A program made the position numbers and the translations under genes. Below the pieces are notes generated by a model that was not told where the DNA came from, ran no database searches, and saw nothing but the letters and a program-made list of their open reading frames with translations. DNA of 64,000 nt from VRUE01 sp963705635 (lineage in GTDB: Bacteria; Actinomycetota; Thermoleophilia; Solirubrobacterales; 70-9), in NCBI GenBank assembly GCA_963705635.1, contig CAVPKH010000004.1, positions 62,001-126,000 of the forward strand, read 5' to 3'. Of this stretch, positions 17,582 to 26,193 are shown piece by piece (the stretch's first letter is position 1; every line of letters starts with the position of its first letter).

Positions 17582-18091
17582 ATGGCGAAGGAGAGACTGA
17601 AGAGCCCACGGGCGCGCCTGTTCGTCGCGCTGGACCTACCGGACGCGACGCGCGACGGGATCGTGGCCTGGGGCAGGAGCGAGCTGAGCGACCCGGCGCT
17701 GCGGGCGGTGCCGCGCGGAGTCGCTGCACATCACGCTCGCCTTCCTCGGCTACCTGCCCGAGCGGGAGATCGAGCGCCTGGCGGAGATCGTCGGCGGCCT
17801 CGAAGCGACCGGCGCCGACGATCTGCGCTCGGCGATCCGGTGGCCAAGCCCTCGCTGAGGCGGGCGCGGCTCTTCGCGCTGCCGGTCGAGTCTCCGGGAC
17901 CGTTGCCCTGCAAGGCCGAGCTGGAGGAGAGCCTGGCTGCGCACGCCTCTACAAAGCCGGAGAAGCGAGCCTTCTGGCCCCACGTCACCGTGGCCAGGGT
18001 CAAGTCCGCAGGACGAGGCTCCAGGCGCCCGCGGCCGCTGGTCGAGAGCCCCGGGAGCGCTGCCCAGCGCGCTCTTATCGCCCGATTCTAG
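17582..18091 (+). CDS. thpR: RNA 2',3'-cyclic phosphodiesterase ThpR/LigT (two internal frameshifts)
   Basis: About 170 aa 2H phosphoesterase opening 2',3'-cyclic phosphate RNA ends. The start MAKERLKSPRARLFVALDLP and the end are in one frame, but bases ~17710-17838 must be read in another: there the first catalytic motif appears as SLHITLAFLGYLPEREIE. The second motif, HVTVAR, is in the main frame. The uninterrupted frame is therefore misleading, since its middle part (about residues 43-86) is out of phase between two compensating indels. Lies between cinA and recA. Confidence 0.8.
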   Translation: MAKERLKSPRARLFVALDLPDATRDGIVAWGRSELSDPALRAVPRGVAAHHARLPRLPARAGDRAPGGDRRRPRSDRRRRSALGDPVAKPSLRRARLFALPVESPGPLPCKAELEESLAAHASTKPEKRAFWPHVTVARVKSAGRGSRRPRPLVESPGSAAQRALIARF

Positions 18092-18100
18092 GCGTCCGAG

Positions 18101-18129
18101 TTGACGCTCTACCGTTCCGAACTTAATCC
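18101..18129 (+). promoter_or_regulatory. Candidate recA promoter
   Basis: TTGACG (18101-18106), a 17-base spacer and TAATCC (18124-18129) make a reasonable sigma-70-type promoter about 75 bases before the recA ATG. The -10 is a weak match. No canonical LexA box (GAAC-N4-GTTC) is visible in the interval. Confidence 0.35.
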
Positions 18130-18203
18130 CATGGGTGCGCGCTACACGCCGCTGGCCCAAGTCGAGCTGTCCCAAGGCGGGCGGCAGTGAGGTGAGACAA
18201 CAG

Positions 18204-19293
18204 ATGGCAGACAAGAAAGCGGCTTTGAAGGAGGTCTCGGCGAAGGAAGCCAAGGCCAAGGACGCGGCCCTCGAGGCCGCGGTAACCCAGATCGAGCGCG
18301 ATTTCGGCCAGGGCGCGCTGATGCGGCTCGGCGCCGACAGCGCGCTGCCGGTGGAAGCGATCCCGACCGGCGCCCTCGCGCTCGACCTGGCGCTCGGCAT
18401 CGGCGGCGTGCCACGCGGGCGGATCGTCGAGATCTTCGGCCCCGAGTCCTCGGGAAAGACGACGCTGATCTACCACGTCATCGCCGAGGCCCAGGCAAGG
18501 GGCGGGGTCTGCGTCTTCATCGACACCGAGCACGCGATGGACCCGATCTACGCGCGGGCGATCGGCGTCGACACCGACGAGCTGCTGGTCTCCCAGCCCG
18601 ACTACGGCGAGCAGGCGCTGCAGATCGCCGACCGCCTGATCGCCTCCGCCGCGATCGACGTGGTCGCGATCGACTCGGTCGCGGCGCTGACGCCGAAGGC
18701 CGAGCTCGACGGCCAGATCGGCGACACGACCGTCGGCCTGCAGGCCCGCCTGATGTCGCAGGCGATGCGCAAGCTGGCCGGCAACCTCAACCGCACCAAC
18801 ACGGTCTGCCTCTTCACCAACCAGATCCGCGAAAAGGTCGGCGTCCAGTTCGGCTCGCCGGAGACCCAGCCAGGCGGTCGCGCGCTGAAGTTCTACGCCT
18901 CGCAGCGGCTCGACATCCGCCGCATCGAGACCCTCAAGGACGGGCACCGAGGCGGTCGGCAACCGGGTGCGGGTCAAAGTCGTCAAGAACAAGGTGGCGG
19001 CGCCCTTCCGCCAGGCCGAATTCGAGATCGAGTACGGCCAGTCGGGATCTCGCGCGAAGGCGAGCTGCTCGACTTCGGCATCGAGCACGACATCGTGCAG
19101 CAAGTCGGGCGCCTTCTTCTCCTACGGCGAGACCCGGCTCGGTCAGGGGCGCAACAACGCCAAGCAGTTCCTGGTCGAGAACCCGGAGATCGCCAGCGAG
19201 ATCGAGGCCAAGATCAGGACTGCCCTCGGCATCGGCGCTGAGGTGCCGGCAGAGGCCGAGGCAGCGCCGGTTGTGGAGGCGCAGGCTGCCTGA
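18204..19293 (+). CDS. recA: Recombinase RecA (frameshifted)
   Basis: Central homologous recombination protein, about 360 aa. ATG 18204 follows GAGGTGAG by about eight bases; it gives MADKKAALKEVS. Walker A is GPESSGKTTL, Walker B is DVVAIDSVAAL; FIDTEHAMDP, loop L1 QARLMSQAMRKL and L2 LFTNQIREKVGV follow. The frame breaks near 18945 (GGC read as GGGC, one extra base in KDGTEAVGN), near 19045 and near 19103; after correction YG..ISREGELLDFG..HDIVQ.SGAFFSYGE is continuous. The tail is acidic as usual. Since recA is essential for repair and each break lies in an invariant block, I regard the breaks as errors. Confidence 0.93.
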
Positions 19294-19330
19294 CGGCGCC
19301 TGCGTCTCAGTGGATAGGATTCCGGCCGCA

Positions 19331-19924
19331 ATGAGCAACGGCGACCTCTTTTACGTCTGCGGCATCGCGCTCGCGGTTTCCGCGGTGCTGGTCAGCTTCA
19401 TCGGGCTGCGCATGAAGAAGCTTCCCGGGCAGAGCCGGGCCGATCGTGGCGCTCTGGCTTCGTCGCCCTGATCGGCGCCACCACGACCTTCGCGGTGCTT
19501 CACGCCCAGGACGAGGAAGAGGCAAAGGCGGCGGAGCTCGCCGAGGCGAGCGAAGAGATCACCAAAGAGGAGGCTTCTCCGGTCGAAGATGAAAGCGAAG
19601 AAGGCGCCGGCGCCAAAGCCCAAGCCGGCCGCGAAGGGTCCCGGCGGCACCCTCGAGCTCGCCGCTTCGCCGACCGACCTCGCCTTCGACACGACGAGCC
19701 TGAGCAGCAAGCCGGGCAAGGTCACGATCGACTTCGACAACCCGGCGGCGCTCGAACACAACGTCGCGATCGAGCAGGACGGCAAAGAGATCGCCACCTC
19801 GGCAACGATCGCCAAAGGCAAGACCTCGGTCAGCGCCGACCTCGCTCCCGGCACCTACACCTTCCTCTGCACCGTGCCGGGGCATGCCGAAGCCGGCATG
19901 GAAGGCACACTGACGGTGCGATAG
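19331..19924 (+). CDS. Membrane-anchored cupredoxin (frameshifted)
   Basis: About 195 aa. Two hydrophobic segments come first: YVCGIALAVSAVLVSFIGLR, then GFVALIGATTTFAVLHA in another frame. A Lys/Glu/Ala-rich linker precedes a C-terminal plastocyanin/cupredoxin domain. Type-1 copper ligands are recognisable: His in EHNVAIE, then Cys, His and Met in FLCTVPGHAEAGM. It is probably a periplasmic-face electron carrier, perhaps for a cytochrome oxidase, but no oxidase genes are in the window. Breaks are near 19445 and 19590. The start ATG 19331 was chosen because it opens the first hydrophobic segment. Confidence 0.7.
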
Positions 19925-20024
19925 GCGGCGCATCTCGGGTCATCGGTCGCTTGCGTGCAGAGCACGCGTCGCTTCCTGCTTCCCCCGAACTGCTTGCCTC
20001 TCACACCGTCAGTACCCTCGGAGG

Positions 20025-21352
20025 ATGGGGAAGCGGTACCACGTCACCACGTTCGGTTGTCAGATGAACGTGCACGACTCCGAGCGGATGCAGGGGATGC
20101 TCGAGTCGCTGGGATACGAGGAGGCGCCGACGCCCGACGAGGCCGATCTGATCCTCTTCAACACCTGCTCGATCCGCGAGTCGGCGGACAACCGCTTCAT
20201 CGCCCGCCTCGGCGAGGCGAAGCGGCTGAAGCGCGAGGACCCCGAGCGGGTGGTGGGCGTCGGGGGCTGCTGGGCGCAGTCGGTCAAGGACGAGGTCTTC
20301 CAGCGCTTTCCCTTCGTCGACGTCGCCTTCGGCCCGGGCCAGATCCACAAGCTGGCCGAGTTCCTCAACTCGGACTCGCTCAGCGCCCAGGGCTACTTCG
20401 AGTTCGAGGACTTCTCCGGCCACCTGCCGACCCGCCGGGTGCGCGAGTTCCAGGGCTGGCTGCAGGTCTCCCAGGGCTGCAACTGCAACTGCGCCTACTG
20501 CATCGTGCCCTCGACCCGCGGGCGCGAGGTCAGTCGCGACCCGGCCGAGCTGATCGCCGAGGCGGAAGCCCTCGCCGCCGACGGCGTGCGCGAGATCACC
20601 CTGCTGGGCCAAAACGTCAACAGCTACGGGCGCGACCTGCCGAAAGCCAGGCCGAATCGGCTTCGCCGAGCTGCTGGCCCGGGTCGACGCGATCGAGGGC
20701 ATCGACCGCATCCGCTACACCAGCCCGCACCCGAAGGACATGAAGGAGGACGTGATCCGAGCCCACGCCGAGCTGCCGGCGCGTCTGCGAGCACATCCAC
20801 CTGCCGCTGCAGTCGGGCTCCAGCGCCGTGCTCAAACGGATGCGCCGCACCTACGACCGCCAGCGCTACATGGACCGGGTCTCGCTGATCCGCGAGCACG
20901 TCCCCGACTGCGCGATCACCACCGACATCATCGTCGGCTTCCCCGGCGAGAGCGAGGCCGACTTCGAGCAGACGCTGGAAGTGGTCGACGAGGTCGGCTA
21001 CGACAGCGCCTTCACCTTCGTCTTCTCGCCGCGGCGCGAAACCGAGGCGGCGGAGATCGGACGCAGCAGGTGCCGCACCCGGTAAAGGCGGAGCGGATGG
21101 AGCGGCTGGTCGAGCTGGTCCAGGCGCGGGCGACGGAACGGGCACAGCGGTTCGTCGGGCGCGAGGTCGAGGTGCTGGTCGAAGGGACCAGCCGGACCGA
21201 CGAGACGCGACTGCGGGGGCGAGACCAGGCACAACAAGGCGGTGAACTTCGAGGGCACCGCGAGCCCGGCGAGCTCGTGCGAGGTCGAGATCGCCGGGGC
21301 CACGTCGCAGACGCTGATGGGCACCGAGAGGCTGCTCAGCCGCTCGCTCTGA
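20025..21352 (+). CDS. miaB: tRNA-2-methylthio-N6-dimethylallyladenosine synthase MiaB (frameshifted)
   Basis: Radical SAM methylthiotransferase acting on i6A37 of tRNA, the product of MiaA encoded next door. The N-terminal UPF0004 domain has Cys12 (TFGCQMNVHD), Cys in FNTCSIRESA and Cys in GVGGCWAQ for the second cluster. The radical SAM motif is CNCNCAYC; the C-terminal TRAM domain includes GREVEVLVEGTS. About 442 aa after repair. Breaks near 20650 (extra C), 20785 (extra C after GCG), 21058 and 21222. ATG 20025 gives the standard MGKRYHVTTFGCQMN start. The stop is two bases from the miaA GTG. Confidence 0.9.
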
Positions 21353-21353
21353 G

Positions 21354-22089
21354 GTGTCGGTAGTCGCGATATTCGGCCCCACCGGGGTCGGCAAGACTGG
21401 CGTCGCGATCGAGCTTGCCGAGAAGCTGCGCGAGCGCGGCGAGGATCCGGTGGCGATCTCCTGCGACGCGCTCCAGGTTTACGAGGGCTCTCGGTAAGCC
21501 TGACCGGGGTTGCGACCGCGGCCGAGCAGGCGGAAGCTGGAGCACAGGCTGGTCGGGTTCGTGCCGATCGACCGAGACCTTCAACGGTCGGGAACTACAT
21601 GCCCCTCGCCCACGCCGAGATCGACGCGGCGCTGGCGGCGGGGCGGCGGCCGATCGTCGTCGGGGGGACCGGCCTCTATCTGCGCGCGGCGCTGGCGGAG
21701 CTTTCGCTGGTCAAGGCGCCGCCCGAAGCCGAGGATTCAGAGCTCTGGTCACCCGAGACACGGCACCCGACGACGATCTTCGGGCTCGACATGGACCGCG
21801 GCGACGCTCTACGAGCGGATCGATGCGCGCACCGAGGCGATCGTCGCCAGCCGGGGCGAAGGACGAGGTGGTCCGCGCCGAAGAAGCGGGACCGTCGCGA
21901 ACCGCCCGCAAGGCGCTGGGCTTCGACGAAGTGCTCAACGGCGACCTCGAGCTGATGCAGAAGCGCTCGCGCAACTACGCCCGCCGCCAGCTCACCTGGA
22001 TGCGCAAGATCCCCAACCTGCACTGGATCGACCGCGCCGACCGCACCGACACCGCCGTAGCAACCGAAATCGCCAATCAACTCCGCTGA
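21354..22089 (+). CDS. miaA: tRNA dimethylallyltransferase MiaA (frameshifted, internal segment missing)
   Basis: Adds the isopentenyl group to A37 of tRNA. GTG 21354 opens SVVAIFGPTGVGKTGVAIEL (P-loop), followed by ISCDALQVYEG, and GNYMPLAHAEIDAALAAGRR, VVGGTGLYLRAALAEL in other frames. The C-terminal part is KALGFDEVLNGDLELMQKRS and NYARRQLTWMRKIP. Besides several indels, the segment between GTGLYLRAAL and RHPTTIFGLDMDR is only about 25 residues, against roughly 85 in E. coli; the DP-AA-I-PND-R-RALE block is absent. The stop codon lies inside palindrome D1. Confidence 0.75.
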
Positions 22090-22133
22090 CTTCGCACTTC
22101 TTCGCCCCATGGGCGAACAAAGACGAAGTCAGC
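22085..22133 (+). repeat. Palindromic element family D, copy 1
   Basis: GCTGACTTCG (22085-22094) pairs with CGAAGTCAGC (22124-22133), with an inner stem TTCGCCC/GGGCGAA. Total 49 bp. The TGA of miaA is part of the left arm. Other copies are at 51725-51773 and 58861-58913. Confidence 0.8.
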
Positions 22134-22162
22134 GGCAAGGGCTGGTCAATAGGCTGCCGCGG

Positions 22163-23014
22163 ATGAGATTCGAGAAGTGGCAGGCGCTTGGGAACGACTA
22201 TTTGATCGTCGAGGCGGAGGGGCTCCCCTGGGCGCTGACGCGCGGCGCGGGCCCAGCGGCTCTGCGATCCGCATTTCGGCATCGGCGCCGATGGGGTGCT
22301 GCTGCTCTCGCGCAGCGACGATCCGGCTTTCGTCGCTGCGCTGCGGATCTTCAACCCCGACGGCTCCGAGGCCGAGCTCTCGGGAAACGGCGCCCGCGAG
22401 GCGATCCTCTACCTGCGCCGCAACGGCTGGACCGGCCGAGGACGACGTTCTCGATCAGCACCGTCGCCGGCCCGATCACGCCGACGATCACCTCGGAGCG
22501 GACCTGCTCGGTCGCGATGGGGCGGGCCTCGACGACCTCGAAGGACTTTCCGTCGGGCGCCGCCCGACGGCGCCGGGACACTCGCCGCCGCCGGCCGCGA
22601 GTGGTCCTTCCAGCACGTCTCGATCGGCAACCCACAATGCGCGATCGAGGTCGGCGCCGAGCTCGGAGGACCTGGACCTCGGCGCGATCGGGCCGCCGAT
22701 CGAAGGCCACGAGCTGTTCCCCAATCGGACCAACGTCTCCTTCTTCTCGGTCGACGGCAGCCGCGTGCGGGCGCGGATCTTCGAGCGTGGCGTGGGGGAG
22801 ACGCTCTCCTCGGGCACCGGCGCCAGCGGCGCCGCCGTGACCGCCTTCCTGCGCGGCGCGCCCAGCCCGATCACGGTCGAGCTCGATGGCGGTGAGCTCG
22901 AAGTCGAGATCTCCGCCGATCTCGACGTGACGCCTGAGCGGCTGGGCCGAGCCGATCTGCTCCGGTGAGCTCTCGGCCGAGCTGCTCAGCGCGCTCGCCG
23001 AGCTGGACGGCTAG
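22163..23014 (+). CDS. dapF: Diaminopimelate epimerase-family protein lacking both catalytic cysteines (frameshifted)
   Basis: Family role: converts LL-DAP to meso-DAP. Starts MRFEKWQALGNDYLIVEAEG. The first active-site block reads FNPDGSEAELSGNGAR and the second ERGVGETLSSGTGASGAA. In E. coli these hold Cys73 (CGNGAR) and Cys217 (ACGSGA); here both are Ser, each encoded by TCG, two changes away from either Cys codon. Other family blocks are intact: VSIGNPQCAIEV, FPNRTNVSFF and VELDGGELEVEIS. Several frame breaks (near 22248, 22437, 22455, 22570, 22665, 22940) look like insertions, but neither Ser lies at a break. It may be an altered epimerase or a relative with another substrate. Next to a DapL-like aminotransferase. 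Confidence 0.8.
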
Positions 23015-23026
23015 ATTTCCGCGCCC

Positions 23027-24196
23027 ATGGGGATCTCGGATCCGTCCAAGCGGCTGGAGGCGATGCCTCCCTACATGTTCCAGGAGCTGGAGCGGCGCAT
23101 CGCCGACAAGCGCGCCGCCGGCATCGACGTGATCAGCCTCGGCATCGGCGACCCCGACGAACCGACCTACCCGCACGTCGTCTCGGCGATGCAGGAGGCG
23201 GTCGCCGAGAACGGCAACCAGAAGTACCCGAGCAACCGCGGCCGCGAGGAGTTCCGCCAGGCCTTCGCCGAGTTCTACGACCGCCGCTTCGGGGTCGAGA
23301 TCGACCCCGAAAGCGAGGTGATCCCGGCGATCGGCGCCAAGGAGTGCATCTACAACCTCTGCTTCGCCTTCCTCGATCCCGGCGGCGTCGCCCTCGCCTC
23401 CGACCCCGGCTACCCGGTCTACACCGGCGGCCCGATCCTCGCCGGCGCGACCCCGGAGCTGCTGCCGCTGGTGCCCGAGCTTGGCTTCGCTCCCGACCTC
23501 AGCGCGGTTCCCGCCGACGTCGCGGCCAAGGCGCGGCTGATGTTCATCAACTTCCCCAACAACCCGACCGGCGCCGTCGTCCCCGAGGGCTTCTTCGAGA
23601 TGGTCGTCTCCTTCGCCCGCGAGCACGAGATCCTCGTCGTCCACGACAACGCCTACTCGGAGACGACCTACGACGGCTACGTCGCGCCGAGCTTCCTCGC
23701 CACGCCCGGCGCCAAGGAGGTCGGGGTCGAGGTCTTCTCGCTCTCCAAGGGCTTCAACATGACCGGCTGGCGCTGCGCCGCGATCCTCGGCAACGCCGAT
23801 GCCGTGCAGACCTACTGGCGGCTGAAGACCAACGTCGACTCGGGCCTCTTCGAGGCGGTGCAGATGGCCGGGGTCGCCGCCCTGCAGGGCCCCAGCGGCC
23901 CGCTGCAGCGGATGAACGAGACCTACGTCCGCCGCCGCGACCTGGTCGTCGGCGCCCTGCGCGAGATCGGCGTCGAGGTCAGCGCCCCGAAGGGCACGAT
24001 CTACGTCTGGGCGCCGGTGCCCGAGGGCCACACCTCGACCTCCTTCTCCGAGCTGGTGCTCGAAGACGCGGCCGTCGTCGTCTCGCCGGGCTCGATGTAC
24101 GGCCCCAGCGGCGAGGGCTTCTTCCGCATCTCGCTGACCACCCCTGACGACCGCATCAGCGAGGCGGTCGAGCGGATGCGCGAGTACCTGACGTAG
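23027..24196 (+). CDS. LL-diaminopimelate aminotransferase-like PLP enzyme
   Basis: 389 aa class I/II aminotransferase. The PLP lysine is Lys241 in SLSKGFNMTGWR; NFPNNPTGAVVP, DNAYSETTYDG and the C-terminal FFRISLT Arg are present. IGDPDEPTYPHVV near residue 40 is the DapL/LL-DAP signature region; in DapL organisms it makes LL-DAP directly from tetrahydrodipicolinate and glutamate. dapA, dapB and dapF in the same window support that role; I see no dapC/D/E. ATG 23027 begins MGISDPSKRLEAMPPYMFQE. The stop is immediately followed by palindrome A2. Aspartate/alanine aminotransferase is the alternative assignment. Confidence 0.8.
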   Translation: MGISDPSKRLEAMPPYMFQELERRIADKRAAGIDVISLGIGDPDEPTYPHVVSAMQEAVAENGNQKYPSNRGREEFRQAFAEFYDRRFGVEIDPESEVIPAIGAKECIYNLCFAFLDPGGVALASDPGYPVYTGGPILAGATPELLPLVPELGFAPDLSAVPADVAAKARLMFINFPNNPTGAVVPEGFFEMVVSFAREHEILVVHDNAYSETTYDGYVAPSFLATPGAKEVGVEVFSLSKGFNMTGWRCAAILGNADAVQTYWRLKTNVDSGLFEAVQMAGVAALQGPSGPLQRMNETYVRRRDLVVGALREIGVEVSAPKGTIYVWAPVPEGHTSTSFSELVLEDAAVVVSPGSMYGPSGEGFFRISLTTPDDRISEAVERMREYLT

Positions 24197-24307
24197 GAAC
24201 TATCCCGGTAGGGGTTCCGCTTAACTTTTTCGGTGGGGACGCAAATGCTGGCGCCGCTAGCGCGCGCCGAAAAAGTACAAGACGCTTCACCCCTACCGGG
24301 ATAGTTC
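24197..24307 (+). repeat. Palindromic 3'-end element family A, copy 2
   Basis: 111 bp, starting at the base after the aminotransferase stop. The outer stem is perfect for 19 bp: GAACTATCCCGGTAGGGGT with ACCCCTACCGGGATAGTTC. The inner landmarks are TTAACTTTTTCGGTG and GCCGAAAAAGTACAAGACG. It lies between convergent genes; on the minus strand its distal arm supplies the last codons and the TAG stop of the hydrolase gene. Confidence 0.9.
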
Positions 24308-25136
24308 CCCACCATGGAGCTTCTTCCAATAGCGATCCAATCCGCGCCACTGGTATTGGGGCGGAACCGCTTGGAGCAGCTCCTCAGCGGCCTCTGGCTC
24401 AAGGCTCTCGGCGACCATGGCGCGGTGGTGGCGCTCGTAGTCCTGCTCGGAGAATTCGCGGGCGAGGTCGGCCTCTTCTCGCAGGCGCTTGCGGACGACC
24501 TCGAGGTGCTCGATCGGGTCGTCGACCTGCGCCGAAGTGGGTGAGGGCGAGGCGCTCGGGCCGCCAGGACTCGACCAGGGCGATCGAGTCGAGCCAGGTC
24601 TCGACGTCGATGTCCGGCGGCGGCGTCGGCGGCACGACCAGGTCAGTGGATGGGATGCGGACGGCGGCGACGTCGCCGACGAAGGCGGTGCCGCTCTCCT
24701 GGTGCAGGTAACAGACGTGGTGGGACGCGTGGCCGGGCGAGTAGGCGACGCGCATGCCGAGCGCGTCCTCGCCGCCGGCGAGGGCCTTGACGTTGGCCTC
24801 GGGCACCGGCACGATCTCACCCCAGAGGCGCTCCATCTGGTCGCCGTAGAGGCGCTCGGCGCTTGCCAGCAGCTTCGAGGGGTCGATCAGGTGGGGGGCG
24901 CCGCGCTCGTGGACGTAGACCTCGATCCCGGGCCAGCGGCGCACCAGGGCGCCGGTCGCCGCCGCGTGGTCGAGGTGGATGTGGGTCAGCAGGAGCGCCC
25001 GCGGCTGCTCGTCGCCGAGCGCCGCCAGCAGGGTGTCCATCGAGGACTGCGGCCCGGGGTCGACGAGGAGGCCGTCGACCTCCCAGCAGCCGATCACGTG
25101 CGGGCGCCCGAGGTGGTTGACGTCGATGACGCGCAT
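24293..25136 (-). CDS. Metallo-beta-lactamase fold hydrolase (frameshifted near C-terminus)
   Basis: About 280 aa. The N-terminal MBL domain has the zinc motif LTHIHLDHAA, then YSPGHASHHVCYL and FVGDVAAVRI, LALTHFG. The frame changes near 24543; the C-terminal helices (VVRKRLREEADLAREFSEQD, EAAEELLQAVPPQYQWRGL) are in a second frame. They resemble the C-terminal region of glyoxalase II-like/MBL lactonase-type enzymes. The stop codon and last four codons (E-L-S-R) lie in palindrome A2, so the natural end may have been replaced. Substrate unknown. Confidence 0.75.
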
Positions 25137-25150
25137 GGGCCCGATGCGGC

Positions 25151-26146
25151 TCAGGCCACGGGGTCGGGAAAGCGCTCGTCAGCTTCCAGCGTCTGGCGAA
25201 TGCCCTGCTCCAAGCCGCGCGGCGCGTAGCCGAGCTCGCGGCCGGCCTTCTCGTAACTGGCCCAGAAGGTGACCCCGTCCGCCGAGGAGATCAGCTCGCG
25301 CAGGTTCGGGGGCTGGCCCATCAGCTTGCCGACCAGCGGGCCGACCGGAGTCAGGGCCTTCATCACCGGCGTCGGGAGGTCCCGCTTGGGAGCCTTGCGG
25401 CCGCTCGTGCTGGCCACGGTCTCGATCGCGTTGCGCATCGTCGTCGCCGGGCCGCTGAGCACGTAGGTCTCGCCGACCTTGCCCTTGTCGAGCGCCAGCA
25501 GGATCCCGCCGGCGATGTCTTCGACGTGGGTCATGCAGATGCCGAGGTCGGGGAAAGGCAGCAGGAAGAGCCGGCCAGCGAAGAATTCACTGAGCAGATC
25601 GGCGATCTGGGAGCTGTCGCCGGGCCCGTAGACACCGCCCGGCTGGACGATCACCGCGGGCAGGCTCTGCTCGCCGATCATCCGCTTCGCGATCTTGTGC
25701 GCCTCGAGCTTGGTCTCCTCGTAGTAGGAGGTGAATTCCTTGCCCGGGTGCTCGTAGGCCTCGTCGACGGTCTCGCCGTGGGTGTTGCCGAAGATGCCGA
25801 CGGTGGAGACGTAGACGACCTTGGGGACCTTGGCCTCGAGCGCAGCGCGCAGCACGTGCTCGGTGCCGTCGACGTTGGCCGCGTACATCGCCGGGTGCTG
25901 CTTGGCGGGGATGCCGACCTCGTACATCGCCGCCGCGTGGATGACGGCGTCGCAGCCCTCCATGCCCTTGCGCAGCGCCTCCGTGTCGCCGAGGTCGCCG
26001 GCGACTGTCTCGCAGCCGAGCTCGGTCAGCTTCGTGGCCTTCTCGGGGCTGCGCACCAGGCAGACCACGTCGTCGCCGCGGGCGCGCAGCTGCCGCACGG
26101 CCTCGCCGCCGATGAAGCCCGTCCCTCCCGTCACGAAGACCCTCAC
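25151..26146 (-). CDS. NAD(P)-dependent epimerase/dehydratase (extended SDR)
   Basis: 331 aa. Rossmann motif TGGTGFIG at residues 6-13; Ser in VYVSTVGIFG, catalytic YYEETK, and the VQPGGVYGPGD loop. Resembles dihydroflavonol-4-reductase/3-beta-HSD-like extended SDRs of actinobacteria, which act on sterol-like or sugar-nucleotide substrates; the substrate cannot be assigned. ATG 26146 sits at the MRVFVTGGTGF start. Divergent from hflX with a 47-base gap that must hold both promoters. Confidence 0.82.
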   Translation of the reverse strand: MRVFVTGGTGFIGGEAVRQLRARGDDVVCLVRSPEKATKLTELGCETVAGDLGDTEALRKGMEGCDAVIHAAAMYEVGIPAKQHPAMYAANVDGTEHVLRAALEAKVPKVVYVSTVGIFGNTHGETVDEAYEHPGKEFTSYYEETKLEAHKIAKRMIGEQSLPAVIVQPGGVYGPGDSSQIADLLSEFFAGRLFLLPFPDLGICMTHVEDIAGGILLALDKGKVGETYVLSGPATTMRNAIETVASTSGRKAPKRDLPTPVMKALTPVGPLVGKLMGQPPNLRELISSADGVTFWASYEKAGRELGYAPRGLEQGIRQTLEADERFPDPVA

Positions 26147-26193
26147 GGCCCGTAAGCCTAGCCGGACCGGGCATCCACCTACAATCAGGTCGA

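Noticed and set aside
18114..18122. GTTCCGAAC before recA as a LexA box
   Set aside because: The half-sites are separated by one base only; actinobacterial LexA boxes are GAAC-N4-GTTC. I do not claim SOS control.
18135..18203. Upstream extension of recA to 18135
   Set aside because: The extra residues are Arg/Pro-rich and precede a good ribosome site and the standard RecA start at 18204.
24197..24307. Family A as MITEs with target-site duplications
   Set aside because: The bases outside the conserved CCCGG ends are inverted, not direct, repeats, and no direct duplication flanks any copy.
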